Shown here in pieces: positions 37,476-49,659 of a DNA stretch of 64,000 nucleotides (its first letter is position 1; every line of letters starts with the position of its first letter). Both the position numbers and the translations under genes were made by a program. Source of the DNA: Rhyacophila brunnea (taxonomy: Eukaryota > Arthropoda > Insecta > Trichoptera > Rhyacophilidae); contig JAGYXB010001793.1 of the NCBI GenBank assembly GCA_022495005.1, positions 2,790,001 through 2,854,000 on the forward strand, given 5' to 3'. The notes below the pieces were generated by a model that saw only the letters and a program-made list of their open reading frames with translations, did no database searches and was not told where the DNA came from.

Positions 37476-38573
37476 TCGGGATAGTACTGGGGAAAATCAA
37501 ACTTGTAACATCATTAAATATTAATATTAGGTCAAGACCTGCTTCGTTTTCTTAAAAATGGTATTGTCCACTGAATTACATGTCTACAGCTCACAAAAAT
37601 GAATGAAATGAATAATTATCGACTAAACTAACACCTCTATAAATTATGTTCCTTATAATAAGCAATAATATATTGAAGGTCATATTTATATTATTTTTAT
37701 CAAAAAAATATTAAACTAAAAAAGGCAAACCTACTGTAATAATATGTTGTAATATTATGGTATGTAGGTAATTTAAATATATACAATTATATTGTATTTT
37801 ACTTATTATTCTCAATTATATTTTATCCTAATATGGCTTTAAATAAACTATTGTTGCAGTCCTATATCTGTAAAATTATAAGATTAAGATCAATAAATTA
37901 TGATCGATAGAATGACCTTTACTTGTTTGACCCCGCTTAACAACAATATCGTTTTCAGCCTTAGATGGGAAAACGGAGTGAAAAAATAAGTATCTACGGT
38001 GCAGATTGAATATAAGATAATAATTCAGTTTAATTTTAAAGGTATGAAACTGTTCGACGGCTTAAAGCTTAAACCAAACATGTTGAACCATCCACCAGAT
38101 GGAGCTTTTCATAGATTTGTCGATAAAAATTTTGTATAGAAAGCTCTTGAAATTTTACATGAAAATAAGTGGTCTCAGTGGACTTTTTGCCACCACTCTC
38201 ATACGTTTAAGCATCATCTCTATTTCTATTTTATATTTTCATACTTAAGAATCTTTGATTTGAATCGATGATATATTTGAAAATTAAATTATGTGTTGTT
38301 GATGTATCCATTAGAAATATTGTCATGTACACAGTTAATAAATCATAATATTTTAAATATTGTCTCACCACTATTAGTCTTTGCTATGAACATCATTCCA
38401 TAAGTAGTATGATGATTTCTTACCTGTAACAAAAAAAAAATAATATGTATTTAAAATGCATAAAAGTTGGCGTTAAATAATATAAGTTAGTATTAGAGTA
38501 CAATTTAAGTACAATTAAATACATTATACATAGACCATATGCTACATTGTAACTAGTGGAAATAACTCATTCA

Positions 38574-38740
38574 AGAAAAACCATTTCATCTATCTAGGCT
38601 CCATTGTCGCCGCTAACACCAATATGGAAGCAGAAATCAGAAGATGGGGAAATACAAATAGCAAATAAGTGTTACTTTGGAATCCGTAAATATTTTAAAT
38701 CTAAATAGACTAGTCGAGATAGAGCTAAGTCATATGGCTC
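38574..38740 (+). pseudogene. LINE reverse transcriptase thumb fragment with frameshift
   Basis: The frame HFIYLGSIVAANTNMEAEIR followed by R matches the YLGSxVxxxxxxxxEIxxRI block of RTE/Jockey-type reverse transcriptases. After a frameshift near 38655 it continues ANKCYFGIRKYFKSK, then LSR-like residues, also as expected for the family. Nothing recognisable follows. Dead copy. Confidence 0.68.
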
Positions 38741-39295
38741 GGTGGATTTTTTAAATTTATTTTTGAAGTGCTTGATTTCATATGGATTCTATTGAAATCA
38801 AATTACCACAGCTTGCATAAATTTACTGCAGATTGCACTGCCGTGTGTTTTAGCCCTTAAAGAGCTGAAAAGTAGCAGGACCTTGATATACTTTTGAACA
38901 AAAAAACTTCTTGTCGATCCAAGTTGTGCGAGGGTTTTAAGGAGCGGTTATGTCCTCTATTTTATTATACTTATACGAAATCTTATGTTAAAGTTGTGGA
39001 ATAATACTGTGTATATATATATTATTAATTTTTATTGTTAATTAAACTAATACTTAATTGGCAAAGTAAACTTTTTTGTAATTTTATTCTATCACAGCAT
39101 GATATATATTTTAGTAAGGAGTGTAATACTATTTTAACCATGAATTTTGTATTATTTTACATATCAATTAGTAAAATCTGTTTATTGACTATCCGATGTT
39201 GTTTATGTCACTATGGTATTTTTTATAAATATGTTTATGCTATTGTCTGCACCCTGCCATCATAATATAATTTGATAAATAAGTTATGTACATCA

Positions 39296-39480
39296 CTTCT
39301 TCTTCTTCTTCTTCTTCTTCTTGGTCGTGCACTCATGGCTGAGGATCGTGACCACATTCAAATTTCACCATCCTTTGAGCAACCAAGACTTTCCATCCTT
39401 CTCGATCTTCCGCTTCTTTCAGGGCAGAATGGATGGTGCTACCAGTCAGCTAGTCTCAGTATCTTCAGTACTGACTAAGG
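39296..39480 (-). pseudogene. LINE ORF2 3' end with AAG repeat tail
   Basis: On the minus strand the frame reads LAGSTIHSALKEAEDREGWK, then VLVAQRMVKFECGHDPQP and a TGA stop (39333-39335). This is the typical end of an RTE-type ORF2 (A-x-x-DR-x-x-W-R, ending GHDPQ). After the stop, a short linker leads to an AAG tail (CTT run at 39296-39322 on the plus strand). The trinucleotide tail marks the 3' end of the element. The next 160 bp (39480-39640) look repeat-like too but could not be tied to the ORF. Confidence 0.78.
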
Positions 39481-40859
39481 GTAGTGATCAAGGGAATTGG
39501 AACAGCCTTAGAGCAGACACTTGAAGGCGATAATGAAAACATTATGAACGGTTTCAATATTGCGATGTGGAAGGGAACGGGAAACCACCACATTAAAATC
39601 CCACGAAAACCACATGAAATACAATATCAAAATCGTACATCAATTATGAACGTCGATTATCAGTCAATTGTATTTTTTTTTCATATTCTGTCACCAATAT
39701 TATCTGCAATAAGCTTTCCCTTAAGAGAATAATACAATTTTGATATTATATTTTTCGACTTATTCTACGTGAAAATATAATATACTAAAATGTACATTAT
39801 ACACAATAATTATGAAGAAATTGGCTTGGTATTATTTTTGATTATATTTTTGTTTAAATTATATTAACATTAAAATATAATACCACAAGACGTGAAAATC
39901 TTCCTGTTTACAGTTACTAAAAGCATTAATTTATTTGGATACAATCTTATTGAATTAATACGCGGTGTTAATGCTATCAAAATAAATGAAATTATCCACA
40001 TCTCCGGAGAGCAGCGGCCCTTCAGGCGGGCGATAAATAACTCTGGTAATATAATATACATATTCTGAGACGCGAAAACATTTAAATATGATATAATGTT
40101 ATGTCGGAAACTCTCGGCCAACCTTATTAAGGAAGAGTGACAAAGTTCAGAAGTGATTTTCGAAGCTGTAGTGCACCCACGACTGTCATGTTCTGGGAAG
40201 ACAGTCTGTGTACTCACTTAACACACTGAGGCCACAGTAATCAAGATATCGGGATTAAACAAAACAAAAACTAATTATCTATACATAATATTATAATATA
40301 ATAAAGAAACAAAACAATGTAAGTAAATGTAGTATGACATACTATGTTTATAACAGCGCTCCGATATTGGTTTAAAGGGGTGTTTATGTTATTCGTGACA
40401 ATTTTAATACGTTAAGTTTAGTAAATTCTCGTATTTAAATAGGTATTACAGTACAATTTAAATAGGTAATCGAACAATGTCAAGTCATTGCTACCAACTA
40501 TTTAGTAGATATAAAAATGTAAACGTTGCTTAGAGATGTGAGTGCATAAAAAATGTTTGGGCTGTTTACTTTTCAATATTATGTTAGACGTAATAGTTTT
40601 TAGTCACGTGGAGAAAGAAGTTTCTGTTCTTAGACAAAATGGTTTCTTTATTTCTTTGTTAAACTACTAGCAGTATCACTCGCCACTGCCTGAGAGTGGA
40701 ATGGTTTAATATTTGAAAATTAAAAATTCTAAATTTAATTTGTAGAGTGCAAAGGATTGAATTTCAAAAACACGGAAACGTGATGGAAATGTTTACGCCA
40801 AATCATCAGATTCTCTATATGCAATGTGAGTCTTGCTGAGCCTTTTTGAATTGGATTCA

Positions 40860-41000
40860 TTAGAAAACTTGGGAGCACTGCGTCGCCCGCGCCGCGCCGG
40901 CTCGGTTGGCTCCCTACCGATTAGCAATTCTAATAACACAATTATTTTCATCTAACTTTGCCATTTGACCTCCGATTGAGCTGAAATAAACGCTAATATA
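40860..41000. other. GC-rich island, candidate regulatory element
   Basis: Begins with GTCGCCCGCGCCGCGCCGGC, the most GC-dense 20-mer in this half of the window, then grades into AT-rich sequence. No open frame or repeat partner. Confidence 0.3.
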
Positions 41001-41045
41001 AAAATATTTTTTAAATACATACATTCTGAATAGAAGAAAAAGAAA

Positions 41046-41175
41046 ATAGTTTTTCTAATTCAGAAACCTTTGCAGGTATGCACACAACAACTCACCAAAG
41101 TTTCATTGCAATCGGATGAATGGTATAGGAACCATACGAATAAAAGACGATAGAATGAAGAAGAAGAAACGGGTT
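41046..41175 (-). repeat. Isolated Helitron repeat unit
   Basis: Reversed, this matches one unit of the 58.9-61.2 kb Helitron: CCATTCATCCGATTGCAATG, then a GTTGTGTGCATACC-type spacer, AGGTTTCTGAATTAGAAAAA and a CTT-rich tail. It is a single unit without either Helitron terminus. Confidence 0.75.
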
Positions 41176-41345
41176 AAATCTGAAATTCGAGACCCCCACC
41201 ATACACTCCGGCTCGTCGGTCTCCGTCTATCCTCCAAATTTTGTCTAAATCCGCCTGCATGGATAGATTTGTATAAAGAAAACCGACACGACGGTACAAA
41301 CAAACATCCAAATATATTTTCGAAAATATAGTGCAGACACCGCTT

Positions 41346-41460
41346 TGGCTTAAGAATCAAATCAAATCAAATTCTATTTGTAGTGATTCTATCTATATCT
41401 TTATATCTATATCTATCTATATCTATTCTATCTAAACTATTTGTAGTGATTCTATTTTCT
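41346..41460. repeat. Simple repeats: AATCA run and TCTATA/TCTATC array
   Basis: Four AATCA units (41355-41375) are followed by CTATTTGTAGTGATTCTAT, a TCTATATC-type array, and a second copy of the CTATTTGTAGTGATTCTAT motif at about 41437. The two identical flanks suggest expansion by slippage or a tandem duplication. Confidence 0.75.
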
Positions 41461-43592
41461 AGTGAACATTCAAAATTATTAATTTAAGACGTTCACAACA
41501 TGATAGTTAAAAACAAAGAAATAGTATTAAGTATAACAGTATATAAAAAAAAGAAATAAATGCAGTATCAAGTTATTAAACAGTAAAAAGAGTAAATAAT
41601 ACAAAAATTATAAATTAGATAATTACAAGAAAGTACACCAAATGAGCTAATTAGACCAGATTTTAAGAATTTATAAAACAATGCCAACTTATATATTATA
41701 TTTACTCATCCTCACGTAGGTGGAATATATTGTTAATATCTGTAGCGATTTGATTATCAACAAAATACATCTCAACACAAGCTAATAATTTTCAAGCTTG
41801 GTAAATTAATAGAATACCATTTCGGAAAATGAAGAAAATAATATTCATTTTCCATATGTCATAATCAGATATACATTAAAATTATCTTTATTGACACAAA
41901 ACTTGTAGAAATCGGAATCTTAATTAAATTTACTAATAGTTGATACCATTGATAATTCTAGTCATTAATCCTGATAATTATTATTATGAGCAAGCTTTCC
42001 TCGAGATAAAAGCTCATCGGTTACAGATAATAAATTTATACGTATTCCATATGATTGAGTGTTGAAGGTGTTAGGAATGCGGGCATTGCATCACACGCCG
42101 CATGCGTATTTGAATATGAATACAATTTTGGAGTATCATACCGCCTATAAAAAAAGGTTTTTATTTAATATAAGTAGGTAGGTACTTATTATTAAATTTC
42201 GTACTACCGTTTTTATGCTAAATTAAACGAGAAACCCCGGTAGATATAACAATACAAAATTTAATTTAATTATTTAATTAAATAAACCTACATTTTATAT
42301 ATTATTATTAAGTTTTTTTATATATAGGTAATTAAATTTAACTTTGTTATGAAAAAAAATATTTCCCAAAGTAAATAGTAATAGGTTTATCTAACCTACA
42401 TAAGTTTAGTAGTTTGTTTTCTCAAGGTGCAGAACTAACCTGCCATTGGTGATGCGAATTGGGTAGGAAAATTACTCCGTTCAACCAAGTTGGTACAGAT
42501 GTTAATATAATGCGAGTATGAGTTTAGAATGTTTAGATAGACGTTGTTTAATGAATCATTCTTAAAATAGGGTCTACTTGGCTCATTTGGCGTATTTCCA
42601 CTTACCCTAACCCTTTATAATCTTTTTAACTGTTTTTCTATTACCTACTGCTTCTGTTTCTATTTCTTTGGTTTTTTTCAAAGTCATGTTACGAAAGTTC
42701 ATGTGAATAAATAAACGAATTTTAAAGTGAATTTGAAATGACATTTTCCATTGTAAGTTAAATAACTCAGGTTAAGTTAACTACAATAATTGGTAGTTAA
42801 TGATCCTATAAATTATTTTAATAAGTATCGTATTATTTTACCCATTTTACTGCTGACGTTTGGTATAATTATACTTTAATTGATTAACAATATGTATTCA
42901 ATTAATTAATCTCATATTATATTAACGAAAAAAATATATTTATCGTTAACTATGAATTGCAAGTGTAAAAAATATTAAAGAATTAGTTTGTTTATCGATC
43001 AATAATAACACTATCAATTCTTCTGTAATTAAATTGTTTTGTTTATAAAACTCTTTAAATAAAAAAATATATACCTACCTCCGATCAGTTAAGATACTAA
43101 GTATTGTAATGTAAAGGTAGGTAGGTATATCTAATTAAAGTACGCTTGAGAATGTAAAGAGCAGCAATAAATCAATAATTTACTTTTTTTACTTTTCAAT
43201 AAGATGTCTCTTTTGTACGATCTTCTTTTTTATGTTAATTTTGATGAGGCACGCTTCAGTTCGTTCGTGTTGTGATGACAAATCTCTCAAGTTATATTAT
43301 TATTAAACTTACTTATATGTATGAACATTATTATATGCAATGTAGTATACTGTTTTCTTATTATACATTACGCCAGTCTCCAAAGCTGAAAAAAGCTTCT
43401 CTATGCGAGGTAACGTGAAACGTTTTACTAATTTACAATATACTTATACTTACAGTGTACTTATCTTTTATTTTATTTTACCACGTCATTAATATTTTTT
43501 TTATAATAATTATATTGTCGCTATTATTGATTTCGTTCACAATACTATGGCGTTACTTAGATAAAATAGAGAAAATATTGTTAAATTTCTAT
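41461..43592. other. AT-rich non-coding sequence
   Basis: No gene or repeat boundary is visible. TAGGTAGGTA runs occur at about 42175 and 43125. Confidence 0.45.
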
Positions 43593-44224
43593 TTTACCAC
43601 GTTTTCTCAGCTCGTATTCTTGTTTGTCCGGTGGTTGTTAATCCAGTACAAATCTTGCAATCGATTTTTAACTATGCTAAATATTTGTTTTTCTTGCCTC
43701 TACAATTCCATGTGGATCGTGGGTGTCATTCCGAGAGGCTTCTTGTCAATTTTTTTTACACGGTTTTTCTTAGCTCGTATTCTTGTTTGTCCGGTGGTTG
43801 TTTGTCCACTACAAATCTTGCAATCAATTTTTAAATAACTTCTCGACTAGCTAGACATTTGAAACTTTTAGAATATATCAGAACATGATGCCAATGCATT
43901 CTTTTGATACTTTTAGCCATCTTTAAGTAGAATTGAATTCATTTCAGTTAATTCTGTTTTGTATGAAAAGTTATTTTGGAAGAAAACCGTAATCTAATCA
44001 CACAATCCAATCCACACAATTATTGGTTGCTAAGGGGGTGGTCTTAGCAACTAAATTATTAATATATACGTGCGTTACTATGGAAATCAAAATGACATTT
44101 CTGTATTCTATATTTGTGTGTTTGTTGCAAATTTTTTTCCTAAATTATTAATACATAGAATTGTCAAGTTTGTATGATTCAACAGAAAATTAAAAAACGT
44201 GGTATATAAAAAGTTCTTTTTATC
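43593..44224 (-). repeat. Dispersed repeat DR1, copy C with extra 3' module
   Basis: A full DR1 unit in reverse orientation (about 43757-44224) is followed, in its own orientation, by a 78-bp tail (43680-43757) that also ends copy D, with CAAGAAGCCTCTCGGAATGA and CCACGATCCACATGGAATTG. Beyond the tail a second DR1 3' end appears (43593-43680, CCACCGGACAAACAAGAA again, ending ACGTGGTAAAAT). So the locus holds one full unit plus the end of another in direct orientation. Long open frames here are only products of the repeat. Confidence 0.8.
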
Positions 44225-44429
44225 TTGTAATTATTTAACTTATTTGATATAACTAACTCTCAGTAAGTATCAGTGTTATGTCTCTTTTTTATATTGCCAA
44301 TCAGATATAAAACCTTCTAAAGAATTTAATATTAAACGAAATGATCTCTTAAATATTTTTAGATGTGTTTTTGATGTGTGACATTTTTTGTTAAAGTATA
44401 CTCTCACGATTTGACTCGCGCGCATTCCA

Positions 44430-44555
44430 GATATATGTGACCTCATTTAGCCGTTCACATGTTATCGCCGTGTGTCACTTTTTGCGCACGGTCGAGGTAC
44501 ATGTGACCTCATTGAGCTGTCCACATACACTCGCGGTGTAGGTATGGTGGAGAGA
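44430..44555. repeat. Two tandem modules with TGTGACCTCATT
   Basis: ATATGTGACCTCATTTAGCC with GTTCACAT and TCGCCGTGTG (from about 44434) and ACATGTGACCTCATTGAGCT with GTCCACAT and TCGCGGTGTA (from about 44508) form a degenerate direct repeat spaced about 74 bp. TGACCTCA resembles a nuclear-receptor half site, so a regulatory function is possible but unproven. Confidence 0.5.
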
Positions 44556-45089
44556 TAGGCGTCATCTGGTCAAGCTCTAAAAGATGTAATGAATCGCAAA
44601 TAATTAACGCCCAAATAATTGTCGGTATACCTAATTAAAGCTATGATTTTTGTAAAATTGATGGAACCGTACCAAGTAATTACCTTCTATCTCAATTTAG
44701 AGATTTAAACTATATAAATAATTTAATTTCAGTTTTAATACTCACTTAGTTGCAATTTTAACTGAGGTTTTATACTTAGATGATTAAAAATAACTAGCAA
44801 TAGCGCGTAGTTTATGGATGTTGTAGATGCGAAACATCCCAGAAATAATTGATTAGGTAATATTTTGATATAAATAATATGTATTGTGCAATCGTATACT
44901 AAAATTTACAGAACTTTACTTAGGTCTAAATTATTCATTTTACAAGAAAAAGTCACCGTACGCCAATGGTAACCAGGTAGGTATATTTTGATTCTAAATT
45001 GTTGACAATGAATGAAGAGACAAAAGAGAATAGTTACGGAAGAGAAATTCAATCCCACAACTGACGTGAAAAAGGTCATGCATAATACA

Positions 45090-45540
45090 AGGAACTAAGA
45101 TTTTTTCGTAACTTGCATCGATTTTTTTGTGAGATAACAAAGCAGTGGAAAAGGAATCGTATTACAGGTGTAACATGACGCCCGTCCGTACTTATTAATT
45201 TGATCTTGACCTAATCTGTCAGCGAATATACGAGCGGTAGACCGGCATTGGCATTGATTGCGAGTGACGCGAATGGACATTTGCACACGATTTGCATAAT
45301 AGCGACAAGTCAATCGACTTTGCACTAATTCATCGATGACCCAGCGTCGAGTGCGTAGCATAATATTCAATACAAAACGGCTTTCACTCAAGATGACACA
45401 TGCACTTCGCTATCTTTGCAACATTCCATACCCAAACACTAAAACCACGAAACAGATTAATACGATAGAAATTCAAATGTCGGTCGCCATGGACCAAGGC
45501 TTTGAAATCATTTTAGAATTAATGCTTAATGAATTATATA
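45090..45540. other. Higher-complexity block, candidate regulatory element
   Basis: Mixed-composition sequence with CGAGCGGTAGACCGGCATTG and CCCAGCGTCGAGTGCGTAGC. Open frames of 60-100 codons overlap on both strands but show no domain. It could be a conserved non-coding element or an unrecognised exon. Confidence 0.3.
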
Positions 45541-45616
45541 AATAATACAATGTCCGCTAGGTGTCCTACAATATTACAAACATTAAAATGCATTTCGTTT
45601 ACGTGACAAGCTTTAA

Positions 45617-46332
45617 GGTGATACATCAGTGAAACGGCAAATAATTTTCAACTATAGGCGCGACGAAATTTTGGACTCGCTCGCATTCTGTGAGAGAACG
45701 CCGAGATGGAAACACGTCACTTTGTTTCGTGATGGCGACGGGCCAATTAATTCTTAAATCGTGTAAAGATGACTAAACACGTTACCCATTTACTTTAAAA
45801 AGAAAACATGTCAATGAATATATTATTATTGTTACTGATAGAACAAAATAAGTGCCCATCACCACCCGTCATATATGCACAACCGTGGATATGCACGGGT
45901 GCTTTCTATGACGCTTTAAACGTGTCTGAAAGAAGTGATTTTAAGTGCTCATTCCGTCCCGAGACGGAGCCGCACAGGACTGATGCTGCAACCATGCACC
46001 GTAGTGCCTAAAGAAGAAAGTTAAGAAAAAAATGTTTGTTTCTTGGACTGGCTCTGCTGTCCGCTGACGTTAAGCGCTTTGTGTACCCGCATACTGAGTG
46101 TCACGAATTGAAATGGATGAGTCTACAGAAGAGTCGGGACTATCCCGCTCCTCATACGACGCTGCAAATTTCTCAAATGCCGCAACAATAAACAGAACAT
46201 AAAATGGACGTATGTTGGATTTATATGACAAATTATATTTCGTTTGGCATGCGTCATTTGCACCCGCGACCCGCGATCCGCGCATCGCCTAGCCACGATC
46301 TTTTTAGACCGTGCCTCAACTGATGTACAGCC
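45617..46332 (+). mobile_element. TTAA-flanked MITE, copy 2 (long form)
   Basis: Left flank TTAA (45613-45616), right flank TTTA (46333-46336, one change from TTAA). Ends GGTGATACATCAGTGAAACG and, reversed, GGCTGTACATCAGTTGAGGC match copy 1. The copy is 716 bp because it keeps about 345 bp (about 45850-46190) missing from copies 1 and 3. That extra region is GC-richer and has short open frames on both strands (67 and 71 codons), one with AAFEKFAASYEERDSPDSS, perhaps a transposase scrap, but I cannot name the family. Confidence 0.85.
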
Positions 46333-46339
46333 TTTATGT

Positions 46340-47150
46340 ACATTATGATTCAGACGTAGAAAATAACACTATTAATTGACGCGTGTTTAAGTTTGTCCTA
46401 TAATTTTCCAGACTCGATAATTAATCCTCACCCAGAAGGCTACCCACCTCTTATTATTTTTATGTTCTCTGATTATAACTATAAATTAATTAAATTGGAG
46501 TTTTTGTCTGACCACTAGTCGCAAAACGATTCATAATCCCCAGGCGACGTGAATTTATGAATGTACCTAAAATGTACGATATCAAATGGTGCTTTAAATC
46601 TTAAATTTTTGTCAAGTAAATCAAAAATAATTGCGATTTCTAAATCCATCAACTTATTTTTAAAACAACCTAACATCATTGTTATGTTTGTTTATTAATA
46701 TATATACCTACATAGTAAATAGTTAGTTTGGTAGGAAATAAGGAGCATAACGGTGGCATACTGTGATCTATTTTAGTGGTGTACATCCATACCATAGACA
46801 CGAATAAGTACACTTTATGTTTAGTCAAAAGATGCTGAAAGTCAACACTAGGGTCACTAAATGTACCCCTATGTGTATTGATGTGGTAGGATTAAGTTTA
46901 ATATAATAAAAGCGTAGAAAATTATTCTACAATTCATTTTTTCTTCTATGCAAAGTAAATAGGTAGACTACCACAGATCTAACATATCGCACCAATATAT
47001 ATTACATTATGTATTTATAGATGAATTAAGTTTAACTAAAACATGTATCTACAATTATTATTTTATTGACTCTATTGCCAATACAATTAAGTATATTGCG
47101 TTACAGGTAGATACTAGATATTATATAATTTTTGTCTTCTTTCTTGGTGT
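46340..47150. other. AT-rich non-coding sequence
   Basis: No gene or repeat boundary is visible. Confidence 0.45.
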
Positions 47151-47159
47151 TATTCAAGA

Positions 47160-47420
47160 ATGGGGTTTGTCCTTCTATCTCCTATTTTTCGGCAACTGTG
47201 TCAGGCTCTTTCTATCGTGTTCCAGTCTTCATTCATGAAGTCATTCTACCTTTATTAAGATTTGCATCTATGTTGCTTTCGCTTAGGACTTAGGTTCTCA
47301 TCTGCACACAATATTTTGTAGGTATTCTGTCATCTGAGATTTTGTCAATATCGTCTGGCCATCATAACCTTTACTACTTACATAATCTATCAATAATTTT
47401 CTGCTCAATTAAATTTAGAA
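47160..47420 (-). pseudogene. Possible decayed LINE ORF2 C-terminus
   Basis: On the minus strand, pieces in shifting frames read ISDDRIPTKYC (like the M-DDxRIPKK-x-L block), then NDFMNEDWNTIERA, and a short basic end. The order fits the C-terminal part of non-LTR ORF2 proteins, but stops and frame changes are frequent, so the call is tentative. Confidence 0.33.
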
Positions 47421-48678
47421 TATCCTGCTCGCAATTGAACTGTATTCTATAATCTCATTTTCTAGTGTAGAATGTGGATCTAAATAAACAGTTGGATATT
47501 CACCATGTTTCAATACGCAGCTAAATTACAACTGCTATTATAATGGTTTTATATATTATTATCACAAGATTGATTGTTAGACCTAGTATTTTAGACCCCA
47601 GTAGGTTTTACAGGCATTCACGTATTTGTTTTATACTATTAAGTTGAAGTTTTGGTCGGTACTTACATAAATGATAAAATAATAAATACCCAAATGATAT
47701 TTTTTGCAAAATAATATTTGATCACGTTTTGTGATTTATATTAATTTTATTTGTGTTTTGAAATTTGTAAATCATATCAGTTTATAGACCACAAAATAAT
47801 TAATTGTTTTATGATACAAAATAACAATGTATTGGAGTGCCAGCGTTTAACACTAATTGTTTCCTATATAGTATTTGCGTACTTACAATATGAGTAATGG
47901 TTTCGAAAGTTATGATATATGCCATATTAAATCAAACAAATAAATAATGGTCTGTGAATAATGTATTTCAGTTCACCTTTAAAATTCGTAATGAGCTGCT
48001 TGTTAAATGTCATATTATCTTTCACTAATTTATTCTCATATGGTAAATACTATTTTGTAGCTGGTATTTGAGAAATAAAACCAACCAAAGTAAATGCAAA
48101 TGCGATAATTACTCATTTTCTTTGGAATTGACAATTCAAAGTCACGCCCAAGAAGTTCCTGTCATCGCTTGTTAAACAATGCACCGGAGGAGAGTTAAAT
48201 TTTGATTTATAGTATCCGATTCAGCTTGCCGTACTCACGGTCTGAATTTCCAACTCACATTTCTTTCAAAGTTTTGCTTTATTAATGAATGCACTAAATC
48301 ATTTAATAGGCAACGGTTCGAAAACCAGGTGCAAATATTTCCACCCTAAATCTCCAACAATTGGTAATTTGATTGTGGAATGCCGTATTATCCAATTACC
48401 TACATACTAATAAGTCTGGCTTATTATAAAATCACGAACTTGTCGAAATTAATTTATATTTATATATTTTGAATAAAATTTATGATTAAATTTTAGACAG
48501 CAGACAGTAAAGACATGATATTGCTTTTAAACTGGCTCTAAAATTTGTACAATTATTGGCCACCACATCTAAATGCATCTTAATAATCCGTTTTATGAGA
48601 TTTAGTTGTTTCCCATTCAGATATAATAATATGTACATATAAAAACATTACCTATGTTGATAGGAACGCAAATTTGAT

Positions 48679-48745
48679 ACAACCGAGGAATTTAAACCCG
48701 TGATTTACGTATCTGGGAGGCAAATATTTTGTCAACTACGCGATT
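48679..48745 (-). repeat. Possible degenerate tRNA-like SINE head
   Basis: Reversed, GCGTAGTTGACAAAATATTT and ATCACGGGTTTAAATTCCTC give a weak A box and a B box-like GGGTTTAAATTCC at a tRNA-like spacing. No body could be matched to the other SINEs. Confidence 0.35.
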
Positions 48746-49475
48746 GCTATTTAAAATTCGTTAAATTAAATTCTTGATTTATCTTTCAAGAAGTTTGTGT
48801 ATTAAAAAAAATATATTGTATTAACCAGGATAAAAAATATAGTTGTAAATGAGTAAAATAAATCAAATATAAGTATGTACTATTATTTTTAAAATATACC
48901 ATATAGTGTGTAATAAATTATGTAATATGACAAGTATGTGTCTAACACGTAATTATGTTTTTGGCAATTCAACAGTTGGTGTTGCATTGATTGATCCAAC
49001 ACTAAAGACACTCATATAAAACACATGTAATACATATTTATCGTGTCATAAAAACGTATAGCATAATTATTCTATCATAGCAATCATAATTAGTGAAATG
49101 ACCAAATAAAAAAATGCGAATGCATAAGAAACATGCAGACATAGAGAGCTGCCCGACTAATGTGTACAAAATATACAATTTCATAAATGTGAGCAGAAAT
49201 GAAGTACATAAAAAAACTTAGTAAAGATTTGAACAATTCATCTTCGGTTTTTTTTAATAAAATTAAAGCACATTCATTAGAGAATCATAAATAGAAGGGC
49301 ATATAATCCGTCAGTTATTTATTCTATATCTATGGTATGACAACGATGGTGAACCATCTAAGTTGTCTATATAGATTATAGATAAAGAAAGAAAATACTC
49401 AATATTATCAGAGTAGTTTGTTTGATATCATTGATCAAGATGATATTGATGAATATTCACAATTTCTTTTATTGT

Positions 49476-49603
49476 GTTAACTGTCAACTCATTGTGAAAG
49501 AACATTGTATTAATTAAAATAAATCACAGTATGGAGTATTAATTCCACTAAGTTTAATATTAATTAGGACCGGTTTCGTCCACTTCAAAGAGACATTGTT
49601 AAC
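49476..49603. repeat. Dispersed repeat fragment related to the 12.7 kb hairpin
   Basis: Starts GTTAACTGTCAACTCATTGT and carries AGGACCGGTTTCGTCCACTT before ending CAAAGAGACATTGTTAAC. The first two parts match the left flank and loop of the 12673-12870 hairpin; the last part matches 4001-4021. It begins and ends with GTTAAC. Confidence 0.6.
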
Positions 49604-49659
49604 TGATAAATAATATACAATAGTACAGATAGTACCTATATTCCTAATGTCTATGAATT

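Noticed and set aside
39870..40217. 115-codon minus-strand open frame
   Set aside because: It has no recognisable domain, no good splice sites and an AT-driven composition; more likely chance or non-coding.
43455..43838. Longest plus-strand open frame in the window (127 codons)
   Set aside because: It runs through the two DR1 3' ends and their tail. The hydrophobic peptide with ILVCPVVVCP appears twice only because the repeat does.
49560..49603. Hammerhead ribozyme-like GGACGAAACC next to a short stem
   Set aside because: The required CUGAUGA core is missing on the expected strand; only the GAAA part is present, both here and at the 12.8 kb relative.
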